Part shown: piece by piece, positions 13,255 to 26,849 of the stretch
Numbering within the stretch: position 1 is the stretch's first letter
Layout of the letters: every line of letters starts with the position of its first letter
Assembly (NCBI GenBank): GCA_007844125.1
Contig: CM017564.1
Span: 14,550,244 to 14,614,243, forward strand
Direction: 5' to 3'
Length of the DNA: 64,000 nt
Origin: Sinonovacula constricta
Taxonomy: Eukaryota; Mollusca; Bivalvia; Cardiida; Solecurtidae
The notes under the pieces: generated by a model
Database searches by the model: none
Told to the model about the DNA's origin: nothing
Seen by the model: only the letters and a program-made list of their open reading frames with translations
Program-made: the position numbers and the translations under genes

Positions 13255-13374
13255 CCAATCAGCGACAAGCATGCTTATAATTTAAATAAACTTGACGATT
13301 CGGTCCACCTAGGCATTTATATGCGTATCATTTAAACATTGTATACAGTAGTGCAGTGTTGGATTGAACACAAG
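13255..13374 (+). promoter_or_regulatory. Putative promoter and untranslated leader exon of G3
   Basis: CCAATCA at 13255, a TATA-like TTTATATG at 13316-13323, and a leader ending gttggattgaacacaag with donor GTAACA at 13375. This is the clearest of the shared leader modules. The G3 acceptor (ccattccag) lies just before the start at 14630, giving an untranslated intron of about 1.2 kb. Confidence 0.5.
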
Positions 13375-14629
13375 GTAACATTTTTGTATGGACTTTCTGA
13401 AATTCCTGCGAGGCATTAGGTGGGGAAACTAATTAACAATGAGGGATATATAAATTAAACATTGAATTAACGCTTATAGTGGTATAAACAACAGCCAATG
13501 GACTTACGATAAGTTCTTTTTTCTAATTCTATAAATAAATAAGATATGGATTTCGGCTTAACAATCTACCATTATAAGAGCTGAACACTACGAACACTAC
13601 GATGTAATGTGATCTCAAAAGTTACTGGTCACGTGGTACTCTTAGTTTAAAACAAGCTGTTAATCAGGTTGAAAATTCATTTTTATTATAACATGGATGT
13701 AGGGTACCTCTTATCAAAATTTCGCGTTTTTTTTTTGCGAAATAAATAAATATTTGGTTGCATATGAAAGCATAAATGATCCAGACTTTTGGACAAAGCC
13801 TTTAATGCTAAAACTTACAAAATATCAATAAAACTCACAAGTTCTGGCAAAACATTATCTTTGCAATTGCAATATAAGTTTGTGATTGCAAGAAAGAACT
13901 GTTGTACATTGCTTGTATGAAAAGCTGTTATATATTTTGCGGGCCATCATAGGCATGTCTTGCATCTTTCAGCTTCGTCTAAAATTAACAAAAGACATGT
14001 GTTCATTTTGAGACTATAAAAACTATCAAGAAATATCTCTTTTGTTTATTATGCTCTAGCATGCGGATGTACATTGTTATATAATTTCCATTTGATATGG
14101 TGTGCCTTCAGGAAGTGCGCCAGTTATTGTGTAATACTCCTCTTAGTAGTTCGCCAGTTTATGTTGCACCTTATTCTGAAAACCTAAATATGGTATAACT
14201 TCGAATTGAAATATTTCATAAAACTTCAAGGAGCCATGCTTGTACTGAATGCACTGACAGGGTTGTCGCGAAGTAAGATGCATGCATGTATATATGGACA
14301 GGATCCATATGCAGTTGTGATGTCACCGCAACACTTATTTAAAAATCATAGTAACAAGGGCATTTCTTAGCCTGATAAACTCTGCGACTGCATTTGACTC
14401 TGACTTGGTGCCGACGGCAACATGCTGTAACAGTGAATATATAACTATATCTGTCTGATATAAGGGAACTTCTTTTCTCATGGTGGAATAAATATAAGCC
14501 AACAGCAAAGCACAAAAAACCGACTAATTTATAAGTTGTTTCTAATTCTAGAGAAAATGTAGTGATTAAATACATTGTACCTCATTATGTCCTTAAAACC
14601 ATTCCAGAAGACGTCTAAGCAGTACGAAG

Positions 14630-16116
14630 ATGTTTAAAGTCTACGCTATCTTGGTCCTTATTGGTTTGGGTTTTACATTAGCCGATTCCGGATATTACGA
14701 GTTCACTAAGAACACCTGCCACTTTACGTACGGCGAGTCAATTGGGCAGGTGGAGATGGTAAACAGCATGCAGTGTGTCAAGGCATGCACGCAACACGAG
14801 AACTGCACATCCCTGATGTACGAGACAGCAACAAGGCAATGCTTTCTGAACGCAAAGACACAGGAAGACGAGGATCTGTTTCCCCCGGACTGCGGGGTGA
14901 AATACGCTGCTCCGGTTGTGAGTAAGTAATGTGTATTCCTTCATTTCAGAGATTCTCCTGTTCAGTTACTCTGCACATAATAATGTATTGTTCTCGCTCG
15001 TTTCCTTACTGTCTGGTTTCTTTACGCTTGTTTTGTTTTTGCAATAAGTCACAGCGACCTGTTACGACCAAAGACGTCTAGCGTTTGTGGAGGAGGAAGA
15101 CCCAAGACAATGTGTGGGTAGAATCACCGCAAATCAGCTGGAAGGCCTTAACATATTATGCCCTTCAACCCAAACATGAGTCAAGGTAGTAGTTTGACTG
15201 TTTATATTTGGTAACATGTTCTCCTTTTTCTCTATTGCAGAATATTTTGGCTGCGATGAAGGCTGGTTGTACCTTGATGGAAGATGTTATATGTACGTGG
15301 ACCAACGACTCACCTGGTACGGGTGTGACGACTTTTGTATCGGGGAAAACTCCTACCTGGCCAAGCTGTACAACCTTAGCACCTATGCTATCCTCTACAA
15401 CGTCACCCTGACCGGCTGGCAGACCGCTGTTGTGTCCTCTTCCTATCCCTGGATGACCATCAACGACCTCTCCGAAGAAAACGTCTACACAGGTTCGATC
15501 GCTTTATGACACGACATTATTGTTATAAGAGCACAGTAGATGTATAAATATGCAACTGTTGTATATATTAATTTAGCGCGCGTCTCGATTAACACTTAAC
15601 ATTTAATTATCTATAGTTTGCATGTGTAAGGATTAAGGCTATAGCATGATCAGTTTCGCAATCTTCCACAAACAAGCATTTAATATATCGATATGTAAGA
15701 CAAGGCAAATACGCAAAACATGGATGCTTATGCAATATTTTAAGCAACGTTCTCCTTGACATTTAGATTGGGTTCTCATTAAGTACACACAATTGTATGC
15801 CAGCTAAGCACTTAACCTTTGATACTTCAGAAGTTGTGCCATCTGTTTGATATTACTCGCTGCTTTCAGTGAGTGTACGTCACGAGAACAAAAACAACAA
15901 CAACAAATAATAGTCATGTCATATTTCCTTACAGACAGAGACGGGGTTCCGATAAATCCGGAGCTCATACCAACGATGAGCTCTAACAGCGCGTCCCTTG
16001 ATTGCGGGTATGTGAGACCGACATACGTAAGGATGAGCGACTGCAACAACATGTGGTGTTGCATATGTGAGAAGCCAGCCAGAACCATTACACAGAGACC
16101 GAAGACATTTCACTAA
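14630..16116 (+). CDS. G3: secreted PAN + C-type-lectin-like protein, divergent
   Basis: The coding exons are 14630-14921, 15241-15492 and 15935-16116 (726 bases, 241 residues), with phase-1 introns of 319 and 442 bases. The signal peptide (MFKVYAIL..GFTLA) is followed by the six-cysteine PAN-like exon, with an NCTS sequon. Exon 2 encodes GCDEGW, GRCYMYVD, WYGCDDFC and extra sequons (NLS, NVT); it is one codon shorter than in G2. Exon 3 starts DRDGVP and has DCGY, but it differs from its relatives: the last motif is WCCICE, with an additional adjacent cysteine, and the tail is TQRPKTFH, so the usual KRxKRF is weakened. Intron 1 holds a reversed partial SINE (15040-15190). This is a separate subfamily from G1/G2/G5. 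Confidence 0.85.
15040..15190 (-). mobile_element. Partial type-2 SINE in intron 1 of G3
   Basis: A degraded reverse copy of the same element as 10978-11165: cagcgacc, the gtgggtagaatcaccgc box, and gctggaaggcctt are recognisable. The tRNA-like head is mostly lost. Confidence 0.5.
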
Positions 16117-17900
16117 AAGTTTGTCAAAGTTCGTGCTTTTCGTATTGGATTTTTTTGTGTGTGCAAATTTCCAAAGTCTATGGCTTTGTAGGGCCAACAT
16201 ATAATATCCAATTGCATCAATTGGTGGACTTACATATGTGAGATGAAGACCGGAATCATTATAAAATGAACCATCAAATTTAATCTTAAGTTTGTTTTAA
16301 TTTTTATTTGACGTTCGAATTTGTTTTTATTTGATAACTTTCTGTTTTTCGAATGCTTAAACTAAAATGTACTATATTCAAAAGTAACTTATAATTATTT
16401 TTTTTGTAAACTGGTATTTTCATATATACATATATATGGTAAAATGTAAAGGCTATTATCGTGTTATTGTATAAAAAGTTGACTAAAATGTGTGCTTCGT
16501 ACGTGTGGTGTTGTTATAATTATTCGCCTCCCTGACCAAGACTATATAGGTGAAATAGTATTAATGTACCTACAATAGAATGGCTGAATGTAATATTTCC
16601 TCACATTAAATCAGTTTTAAAGTCCATGTTTAGGAGTCCTGGTACTTCTTTATGAAGGATACCTGTTGGTTATATACACACCTTTAGTAGTAAATAAACA
16701 TAGTGGCATTAATGTGGTGCTTAAACATAATATAAACATTACAAAGCCTATAGACAGGTTGTGGACAAGATTAAATCTGAGGACAAATTCTTTAATCGAA
16801 AGATGTGTGTAAAATTTATATGAGTTCAACCACTGACAGATTCCTTTTACATCAGAATGATAAACAACAAAGTTCCCGAAATGTATATTTTTTAGAATAA
16901 TCACTTTTAATGATAAATACTGATATTATACGGTTCGACCTTTCCAAATCCGCCGATCTAAACAATCAGAAGCAGATTTCTTTTACCTTTAACTATTAAA
17001 TACTCCCAATTTTAGGAGAGCAGTTTTAACTGCGGCTTTGTGGGTCTATGTATTACTATATGATCTGCTTTAGAGGAGGAAACAACAACCGGAAGTATGA
17101 AGGTGGTCCGCTTCGTTAACCAGCTTTGAGCATCACATTCGGTCCTTTTTCCAGAATTGTTGTTTTTCTACGTCACCTTTACATTTACTCGTTGTGCCTT
17201 TATCTAAACATAGTTAAAATGTATGTGGCAATTTATATAGGCCCATTTTATATTTGGCTCTGAGCAGGCCGAGTTATAAAACAGCTCTAAATATTCATAT
17301 ATATATTTATAACAACAAAACAGCTATATTATAATAATTTTATCAGTAGTATATCGTGCCTAAATACCTTGACTTTAGTAGAAAAAAACGCTCAGCCCGG
17401 CAGCGATTTTACATATGTAGTTTAATTTGGGGTATTTTTATTGAATGACAACTTGTGAGTAGTATCATAAACAAAGGGCGTGGAACGAAAACTTTAGTAG
17501 TTCTCTCTTTAATGAGACGCTGTTGTTTTTGTTTTTTGCATGTTTTTCATGCCTATACTATATTATGATAATATCAAACGAAATATAAAAAAAACCCACA
17601 AGATAATTGTGTGACCAAACACGTATTTATTTGCAAACACGAGTCGTAGATGTAAATTTTGGGAGCAAAACAAATGGTATAAATGTTTATAGAATTCGGA
17701 ATACATGTTTCTACCCAACAGACAATGCTCAACAGCGATAAGACTTGCCCCGGAAAAAAAAAGATTTTTTTCTCTGGAAACCTGTGCTACACTTGTCACT
17801 TGCAATGCGGAATGTGTGGCCTCACTCTGATCTATCTGTAATTATACTGTTTAATCCAAATTCTATTTTGTATATAATCATTACACATGATCAATACATG
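16117..17900. other. Gene-free stretch downstream of G3
   Basis: AT-rich sequence without recognisable exons. Short ORFs have no domain signature. Confidence 0.4.
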
Positions 17901-17907
17901 TTTATAC

Positions 17908-17975
17908 ATTCACACACACACACACATACACACACACCCACACACACACCCCTACACACACTGTATATATATATA
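17908..17975. repeat. (CA)n and TA microsatellite
   Basis: A CA-rich tract (about 17912-17960) is followed by a short TA tract. Confidence 0.9.
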
Positions 17976-18364
17976 TGTTCCGGGTCGTGGTAGGAGTCAA
18001 AATTTATTTGAAAACCAGTCCGTGCAAGGTTTAGAGACTTTTATTTGTTTATGCTCTACGAAGAAAAACCAAACAGAACTGGTTATATACCAATAATGTA
18101 AATACAGCTATAGTGTAAGTTTAACTATAAGCATGCTGTATTGCAAGTTCTACATTACTTAACTAATTCTCTCTTTCGAGAGTTATCAAAGCGTTAAAGT
18201 TAACGTACAAGTAAATGAGTTGTTGTCGGTTGGTGAGTGGCAGGTGCAATGTTTGATGGTAAGAATGTGGTAAAAAAAGAAAACTTTCAACTCTCGTACA
18301 AAATCTATCTCTCACGAGAACATATATCTAGACAGACATGACAAAAACAGGTTTGACAAGTCCC

Positions 18365-19003
<639 letters not shown>

Positions 19004-19020
19004 AATTCTAGCCTGCTGCT

Positions 19021-20250
19021 AATTGGACCGAATCATAAGGCGCGTCAGTGACTGGGCATCTTGAAGAGGTGATAGGAAGAGCCTGATTGTAGCTTTTCGC
19101 TATCGGGTAGCAACTACACATCTATTGCATTCTGACAGCCTCCGTCTTCACTACGCCACATTACACTAGTATTTTCCATTCTTAACTCTACTCAATCAAA
19201 GCCCATGTGTTAAAGTTGGCAAAGTTGCTCAACACACGTGCAGCTGTTTTTCTTCATTTACGTTTTAACTACATTCGTCCAGTAGCGGTAAGTGTTGACA
19301 TCTGTTGTAAAAACTGGATATGTTAGAAGATACGAGGACAAAATAGAATTTGGAGTTAAATCCAATACGCTGATGCATATAGGATCGCACCTGACTGTTT
19401 ATTTGCATATTTGAATTAAAACAGCATAAGCAATAGAAACAAATAAGTTTCATAGCATCCACTTCAGAAAGCACCTAATCATTTCTGTCAACGAGACTGC
19501 TGACTGTTATTTATAACTATTTTATTCATATGTTGATTCCCATCGTAAAGTTGCTTGTCTCATTTAATTTGTTGTTCTCACAATTTGCATATGTTAGAAC
19601 CAAAAGTCGTCTTCTGCTTGTTTTGTTATCTTAAGCTCTTCAAGACCCTTGGCATGTCCTTTTCAAGCTAACGAACACCATTTTAGTCAGGAGTTTAGTA
19701 TACAGCATACAGGTCATACATAATAAAATGTGTGCCTTTCATAGACCGAGACGGGCAGCCGATACAACCGGATGTCACACCGAATGTATACAACTATGGC
19801 GAGAAATACGACTGCGGACTCTTGGACTACATTTGGATTGAACTTGACCGGTGTACTTATACCACGAGTTGTCTTTGTGAGAAGGACCCCAGAGAAATTT
19901 TATAGAGACCCTAAATATTTTTTCCAGTATTTTCTGTACAGCTCGTAGATCTTCACTTATAATCGGTAATATTTGGAAGTAAACAAACTTGTTAAGTTGC
20001 TGACAATAACACATAATGTTTTCATACAAAGTAAATTAATACCGAGACAATATTATATTAGTTCATTGTTCATTTTGCAGTTGATTCTAATGTTCAAATG
20101 CTTTGAAATGCTTTCTTGTCAAATCTTAGCTATGTTGCATTTTTATTATGAGACAAAAATGGCTTGTACCACGGATCGAATAAATGTCCGCTGTTTCCGC
20201 AATGTGTTTACATTTTTCAAGAGGATCGATAGGACATGTGTCCAAACTTA
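19021..20250 (+). repeat. Partial duplicate of the G4 3' region
   Basis: Shares collinear stretches with 24690-26880: gcatcttgaagaggcga, a ttatttata...catcgtaaagttgc block, the last coding exon, and the ggatcgaataaatgt polyadenylation region. Exons 1 and 2 are absent, so this is a 3'-end-only copy. Confidence 0.7.
19745..19905 (+). pseudogene. Orphan exon 3 of the family
   Basis: An intact acceptor (ttcatag) precedes a frame reading DRDGQP, DCG, a WIELDRC stretch and SCLCEKDP, closest to exon 3 of G4 (26400-26569). A Lys codon of G4 (AAG) is TAG here at 19903-19905, removing the last residues (KRP) of the tail. No exon 1 or 2 is seen between G3 and this exon. AATAAA at 20179-20184 matches that of G4. 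It is most simply a relic of a partial duplication. It could also act as an alternative last exon of G3, since the splice phase is compatible. Confidence 0.7.
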
Positions 20251-20588
20251 AACAAACAAAAAAAATAACTAAATAACCGGAGAAATATCATTACACTTGC
20301 GTCACTAATAGATTTACCTCTCCTGTATGTGATATATTCTAATGCCAGTTTAAATTGTAATTTTTGTTATAAATCTTAAAGCACATGTGATATTTTACTT
20401 TAATGTGTTAATTTTTTTCTGTGACGTAAGAAAGAAACTAAACCTAGTTAGACGTTAACTGGAAATGTAATATTACAGGTCTTAATTTAGGTATATCGAC
20501 GTATTTTAATGACAACTAGATGTGTTTGAAGAAGATATAAAAATATTGAATTGTTTGATCAGTGATACAAAAAGTCTTAAACGATTGA

Positions 20589-20730
20589 CCAATCAGCGTC
20601 TGTTAAACTAAATTATGTAATCTCTGTGAAGTAGTGCGGTTCGACTCATTTATAGATCAATAAGAAATATATATTTTGATGTGGACGACATATCTTTCAC
20701 ATTGCGGCGAAGTGTTGGACTTGAAACAAG
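20589..20730 (+). promoter_or_regulatory. Putative promoter and untranslated leader exon of G4
   Basis: CCAATCA at 20589-20595, a TATA-like TTTATAG near 20650, and a leader ending gttggacttgaaacaag with donor GTACT at 20731. The G4 acceptor (aataatttcag) lies 18 bases before its start at 23228, giving an untranslated intron of about 2.5 kb. Confidence 0.45.
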
Positions 20731-21690
20731 GTACTAAAGAGGAAGTATATAATTTCATTTAATTTGTGTGACAAATATGAAAATAAGGTGTTTGTTATTA
20801 ATGTCATCATTACAAATTCGGTTAAAGAAATGTTTACGGTCGTAGTAAATATTTTATGTATCGGTTTTCTTGAGCACAATAACATACTGATTGAAGGAAA
20901 TGCAATATTAAAGTCTTCTTATTTTATGATTGTAACGTTGTTTAGATATTACAACATATAAACTGTCATATATTCTGGCTAAATACAATATCTTGATAAA
21001 ATTCGTGTTAATGTTAAATTATGTTATGTTTTGTTTAAGTTAATCAACTAATGGACACATTTGTATCGTAATCATATTGTACATTTTATAACAATAAGTT
21101 GTATTGACTGTTCAATTGTTTGCAAATAGTTTCCATGTATTCAGGCTAAAGTGATGTCTTATTGGTACTTATCTAGTTCCAAATCCAGTTTACGTTCCCC
21201 AGGCGACTCATTTAATTGTTAATTGTTTCAAGGCGAAAGCTGTTTGTTCTTATCTATTTGTGTACAACCTATTTTGTATTGGTATACATGCCACATTACA
21301 TGCGTTCATGAATATCTATAGTGCAAGGTCAGATTTTAATATAGGTGGATATTGATATTTACTTTTTAATACTTATAATTGTTACTGTAACATATACTGT
21401 AATCAATCATTTTCTATTAATCGTAAGCAAATCGATATAGCATCTTCCTTGAACTATTTTACTGCATATCTTAATACCAATATCATGAGGTGCCGGGTAT
21501 TGTAGAACATTTTACAAGCGTTTCTACTTTTCAGAATCATAGCAAACTGATGAAAACACGATTGTAAAGACCAAAAGTCTTTAATGTATTAAGGACATTA
21601 ACTTTACTTAGCAGAAACTTAGCCGCCCATCTCCTACGACACTGTGAAATGCTTAAGACGCATCTGCCAAGACTATAACTTGCATAACCA
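20731..21690. other. Gene-free stretch
   Basis: AT-rich sequence within the proposed untranslated first intron of G4. No exons recognised. Confidence 0.4.
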
Positions 21691-21699
21691 ACTTATCAA

Positions 21700-21990
21700 A
21701 TCCAAAATACTCCAGGTACGGGAGGCCCTGGGTTCGATCCCGGGACGCGACATACCAAAGTCGTAAAAAATGGTAGTGGTATAGCTCTCTTGCTAACGCT
21801 CAAGCAAATATAAGGGTAGTTGCACGACTGGTTGGCCCGGTGTCAGGATAATGTGACTGAGTGTGGTATCATGCCAGGTGTTCACGACATGCTATACAGT
21901 GAAGGCAGCACTATATCGGCTTAAAGTGGACATCGTCTCCACATAAATGAAATACTGTTGGTGGGACGATAAACCCAATAAACAAGATTC
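21700..21990 (+). mobile_element. tRNA-derived SINE (type 1), head truncated
   Basis: It contains a B-box-like gggttcgatccc, the body word ggtagtggtatagct, a ggataatgtgactgagtgtgg block and the end ggtgggacgataaacccaa. It matches the more complete minus-strand copy at 33642-33955. The A-box half of the head is missing here. Confidence 0.75.
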
Positions 21991-22004
21991 TGCATAAAAG
22001 CTGA

Positions 22005-22320
22005 TAACAAGAAAATATCCTGTGAGCATTGCAATATATAAATAAAATTGAAAAGGCACAGGACTAAGGTATTCACATGCAATCGAAATGTTAAAGTCAC
22101 AACAAATTTGTGGCAAGTCATTGAACATAGACCTAGCGCAACAATTACCGCCTTGAAACGGCAAGTCGGAAAAGGGGACAGACGGGCGTGCTTAAACCAG
22201 TTTAACAGAGCTTTAAGCTCTCCCTTTCGGATGGCTGTCTCAAATGCAAGCAATGAAAAGAAACAAAATAGTTGAAAAAAAAATATCCAAGCGATGATGA
22301 GAAAGATTATGGCGTCATTG
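22005..22320 (+). mobile_element. Dispersed element fragment
   Basis: Shares aaaaggcacaggac, attcacatgcaa and the accgccttgaaacggcaagtcgg core with the copies at 38540 and 40130. No coding capacity. Confidence 0.5.
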
Positions 22321-22609
22321 AAACGCGTCTGATCACGAGCTCAAATTTAAAAATATTTTTTTATTGACGCAGATTTTCGCTTAGATTTAAGTTGTTTTTA
22401 GTTCCAAGTCTGATATACCTTAAATAAGTTATGTGACTCTGACCAATGTATGGCGTTATAGTTTTATTTGTTTAAAACTGTATACATATTGATGGCAGTA
22501 ATTTGAAGATGTAACACAGACACTTACTGCATCTAGTGACCATTAATAAATCATTGGTTTCCCCAATTTCCAAGTACATAACAAATACGTAAAACCTGAA
22601 TAAGAAAGA

Positions 22610-22690
22610 TGACATTAGCTGAGAGGTTACAATATTTGCTTCTGACTGTGTCAGTTTGGTTCGAATCCTGCTCGCTGCCGAGAATTTTGT
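22610..22690 (+). other. tRNA-like fragment
   Basis: Contains tagctgagagg (A-box-like) and ggttcgaatcc (B-box-like) about 45 bases apart. No convincing acceptor stem was found by eye, so it is more likely a SINE or tRNA relic than a working tRNA gene. Confidence 0.25.
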
Positions 22691-23227
22691 AAGCTAAGTT
22701 TTGATACTGCTGCCAATCCTAATACTGCTACTACTAATTTTAATTCAACTAACTTTTCTACTACAAGATGCTACTGCTACTACTACTATTCTAAATTTTT
22801 AATAGTACTACTACTTCTTCTTCTATCGTGTCATGGTTTGAGGTCGACCTCTACTACGACCGTGCCAAACATCACGATTTATACAATAAATTACACAAGC
22901 CATTAATTTCTAGATATGGAATTTTATCGGACCAAAAGGATATGCACCATTGTTATTATTCAATGCCTACTCCAAATACGCCATGCTGTGGTATGATCCA
23001 CTAAAGACTATCTGTCCAGCAATAAAGAAACGGATGCTTCTATCTTGATTTTTTATTTGAACTTCATACAACACGGCATTGTCTCGTTGTAATCTTAGTC
23101 TTGCAACAGGTATACAAGATCATTATTGGTCCTCGTTTTTGTCCATATGTCACATCCAGAAAGTAACTTAGTCATTATTAACACATTTTACAACTTTGAA
23201 ATAATTTCAGAAGATATTCCAAGTTAA

Positions 23228-26200
23228 ATGAAGATGTCGGGACTATCGGCTTTTGCTTTTCTGATTGGATTCGGCGTAACAATAGCCGCCCCCGGATTGT
23301 ACGAGTTCACAAGAAAAACGTGTCACTTCATTTACGGGGAGCCACTAGGTCAGTGGGAGACGACGAACGACATGCAGTGTGTCAAGGCTTGCATACAGCA
23401 TGAGAACTGCACTTCCCTGATGTACGATCAACCCGCACGGCAATGTTTCCTGAACTCCAAAATTCAGAAATACGAGGCCCAGTTTCCCGCCGACTGCGGG
23501 TTGCAATACGCAGGCCGGGTAGAGAGTAAATAATTTCATATTATTTTTTTTCCATTTTAACTTTTCATCGGTAATTTCTTGTCTTTTTACACTTTACATT
23601 GCAATATCAATGGCTCGTATTAACAAAAGATTAAAAACGATTAACCTATGTGTAATGCATCTACGGTGATGTAAGTAATGCTAATTAAAACAGAACCGAC
23701 AATTCTGTAATTTCAAGTTTTATGTTAATTTACGTTTGTACATACACTGTGTTACAAGGTTCGATATACTGGATATTTTACGAGTATTTTTTATCAATCG
23801 GGAACATGTTCTACAAAAGAAAGGCAATGCTTTAGAAGTTCCAGTTAGGTTTGAAAGTTGATTGAATGTAGAAGTCTGATTCATTCTATTAGCTTAATTG
23901 TTTTTGTTCATGCCGCATGCATTGCAGGATTTTTTGGCTGCGATTATGGCTGGCAGTACCGTGCTGGCAGGTGTTACCTGTATGTGGATCAACGCCTGTC
24001 TTGGTATGGCTGTGACGATTACTGCATTGGGGAGAATTCCTACCTGGCTAAGGTGTATAACTACAGTGCGTTCCAGGTCCTCTATGACGTCACTCAGACT
24101 GGTTGGAACAGCGCAAGTTATTCCTATTATTACCCCTGGGTTAGTGTCAACGACCTTTTTCAGGAAAACGTCTTTACAGGTACGTAAACGTTCTTTTAGA
24201 AAGTACACTCGATTAACTCATTGTGTTCTGTTTCTCGTACGTGCCTAGTCAGTTTACAAAAAGTAAGTTTCGATTTTTCGAACTATCAATTTGCCGAAAT
24301 CTTTACGTTAGACATTTGTTGTATGCCGTACGGAAGTACTGATGTTGGCAAAAGGAAAATTGGTTTTAACCAACAAATACAATGGACATACCGTTTTGAA
24401 TGCTAAAGGCGCTTGCGCTTTTCAAAGAACAGCGACCAAATTAGCGCATATGATAACAACTTCCACACTCGTACGCGAATTCCTCTTTCAGAAAAATAAA
24501 TAGATCTGATTATTAGATAAATGTCTTTGTTTACAAAAGCAGACGGTAGCGCTAAAAGAATACTACGTTGGTATTGAAAGCCCCATGATTTAGTTTAATA
24601 TCGGCCTCGTGTGGTAATATTTTCTTTATATATGTTATATATAACTAAAAAAGTCCCGGTCGAGATGGAAATGGAATGGCATTCTTATTTAGCATGCCGT
24701 GTAGTCCGAAACGTAAGCCGAGTCCGTGATTGAGCATCTTGAAGAGGCGAGACTAAAAAGAAATGTCAGCAAAATTTTATTCAATCCTTAAAGTTACATC
24801 TTTATTATTGTTGGCTTAATTTTTGCATATTGCTTGAAGAGAAGTATTTCATTAGTTCGAAACGAATCAAAGACGCGCAGCGAAGTTTAATTGAATTCAA
24901 CAGCCACACACCTCGAGTTTTTCTTTGATACCAGATGCGTTATTTATTTAACGCAAGACTAGAAAGTTCGTTGAAGAACGGACTTCTTCAATGAAAAATA
25001 CAACAACCTATAAATGACTTTAATTTCAGGATAAGAAAATGTTATACAAGGATCCTTTAAACTTTTCATTAGAATAAGATAATAAAAATGCACCTGATTG
25101 TTTATTCGTGTGTGTGAAGTCATGCCATTTGTACCTTATTATAAAGTGTATGCGTGTTATTAAGTATAATTTTCATTATTTCTTCGGAATGTTATTGGTA
25201 TGAAAAACCGGTTGTTCTGTTCACAATATTGATACATTCCCAACATCCTTAACGGAACAAAAGCAATCCTAATTAATAAATAACTATTTATTTAATGAAT
25301 GCTATCAGGATTGGTACGTGTACTATCCATAGACATATATTCAAATTTGGTACTTAATTTTCATGCCGTCCATCATCTTTCCTTCAAATGTTTAATTTCT
25401 TTTACACTCGAGAATTGTTATACTACTAATAGACACAAGACTAATCGCCTTTCCCTAATACGATGTGGACATCTTTTTATTGTTTAAGACATCATAACTT
25501 AGGTCTAAGAATACGTCATTACTAGGACAGTTTTGTTTAAATGATAAGTTTACTTTTCAATGTTTGCATTTGAGAAATCACCCAGGAACAGCGATGTTAG
25601 AGCTCTGGAAAACCGGTTAAAGCACGACAGTCATACCTTTGGCCAATTGACCGTTCAAAAGCTGTAACTGTTTTATTTGCGTTTTTTTTTTTTTTTTTTG
25701 TATTATATTCCGTGACAGTTTTATTGTAACTGTTACAACTGACAGGAAGGAGAATAGCTTTGTCCTGTGCCTTTACAAATTTTAATATATGCTGCAGTAT
25801 TCACAGGTCTTTGTCATATTTTAAGTAAAGAAAAAAACACCAAAAGCATAGACCACGGCAGAAATATTAAGCAGTCGTTCCAGTCATCGAGTCAGATGGT
25901 TGTTATTTATAGCTTGTTCATGTGTTGAGTCTCATCGTAAAGTTGCCTGTCACATTTACTTCATTTTACATTGTGTTTGTCTTTGTTCGAACCAAAGTCT
26001 ACATACGTACAGTTGCTTCAGAAAACTGAAAGAATAAAAACGTCAAATAGCGAATAACCCCCCAATAACCCACCCACCCACCCCCACCCACACACACGCA
26101 CGCACACACACATACTCACACACACACTCACACACACGCACACACTCACACACGCACGCACACACGCACACACACACAATAACACACACACACGCACACA

Positions 26201-26569
26201 CACACACACAAACACCCACCCACACACACACACACGCCTACGTATAGTGCGTATACTAAAAGTCGCCCAGGCATGCCCCCGACTGATGTTAGTATGTTAG
26301 TTTTGTATAACTTGGGCTCATACAGCTCACTAAATTACAGCCAGTGTTTGTAATGTACGACCTCTAGGTCATATAATATAAAGTGTGTATCTTTTATAGA
26401 CCGAGACGGCCAGCCAATACATCCGGATGTCACACCGAGTGTATACAATTATGGTGAGAAATATGACTGCGGAATGTTAGACTACATTTGGATTTATCTT
26501 GATCGGTGTGATTATACCACGAGCTGCCTCTGTGAGAAGGACCCTGGAGTAATTATAAAGAGGCCCTAA
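23228..26569 (+). CDS. G4: secreted PAN + C-type-lectin-like protein
   Basis: The coding exons are 23228-23525, 23928-24179 and 26400-26569 (720 bases, 239 residues), with phase-1 introns of 402 and 2220 bases. The start may be the first ATG or the one two codons later; both give a signal peptide ending TIAA. The PAN-like exon has all six cysteines and the NCTS sequon. Exon 2 encodes GCDYGW, GRCYLYVD, WYGCDDYC and an NYS sequon. Exon 3 encodes DRDGQP, DCG, DRC, SCLCE and stops at KRP, four residues before the usual KRxKRF end, so the tail is shortened. AATAAA at 26842-26847 lies in a flank shared with the orphan copy at 19.0-20.3 kb. The long intron 2 carries dispersed-element pieces and a CA repeat. 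Domain calls rest on cysteine pattern. Confidence 0.82.
25540..25840 (-). mobile_element. Dispersed element fragments in intron 2 of G4
   Basis: Reverse copies of the same cores: a gttagagctctgg...gaccgttcaaa block and the cctgtgcctttacaaatttt block. Confidence 0.45.
26060..26237. repeat. (CA)n microsatellite in intron 2 of G4
   Basis: About 175 bases of CA repeat with CCCA and CACG interruptions, about 165 bases before the exon 3 acceptor. Cys/Val-rich ORFs across it are artefacts. Confidence 0.95.
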
Positions 26570-26841
26570 ATGCTTGGTGAAAATCTTACATTCTTCAGTT
26601 TATCTATCCTGCTCGCTCACAGGTCTTCATAGACATTCGGAAAATCTTGGAATTAAATGGACTTTGATAAGATGCGTTCATGAAAAGTTGACAATAACTT
26701 AGACATAATGTTTAAGTACATGTCAATATTTCTCATTGTTTTAATTTGCATGTGATTCTAATATTTACATCATGCTTTTCTTCCGGAATCAGTTATTTTA
26801 CTTTTTGTATTATCATGCAAAATGGCTTGAACAAAGGATCG

Positions 26842-26847
26842 AATAAA
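26842..26847 (+). terminator. Polyadenylation signal of G4
   Basis: AATAAA about 275 bases after the stop, in a ggatcgaataaatgt context that is conserved after the orphan exon (20179-20184). Confidence 0.45.
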
Positions 26848-26849
26848 TG

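Noticed and set aside
26018..26233. Cys-Val-rich minus-strand ORFs
   Set aside because: They arise from the CA repeat in intron 2 of G4.
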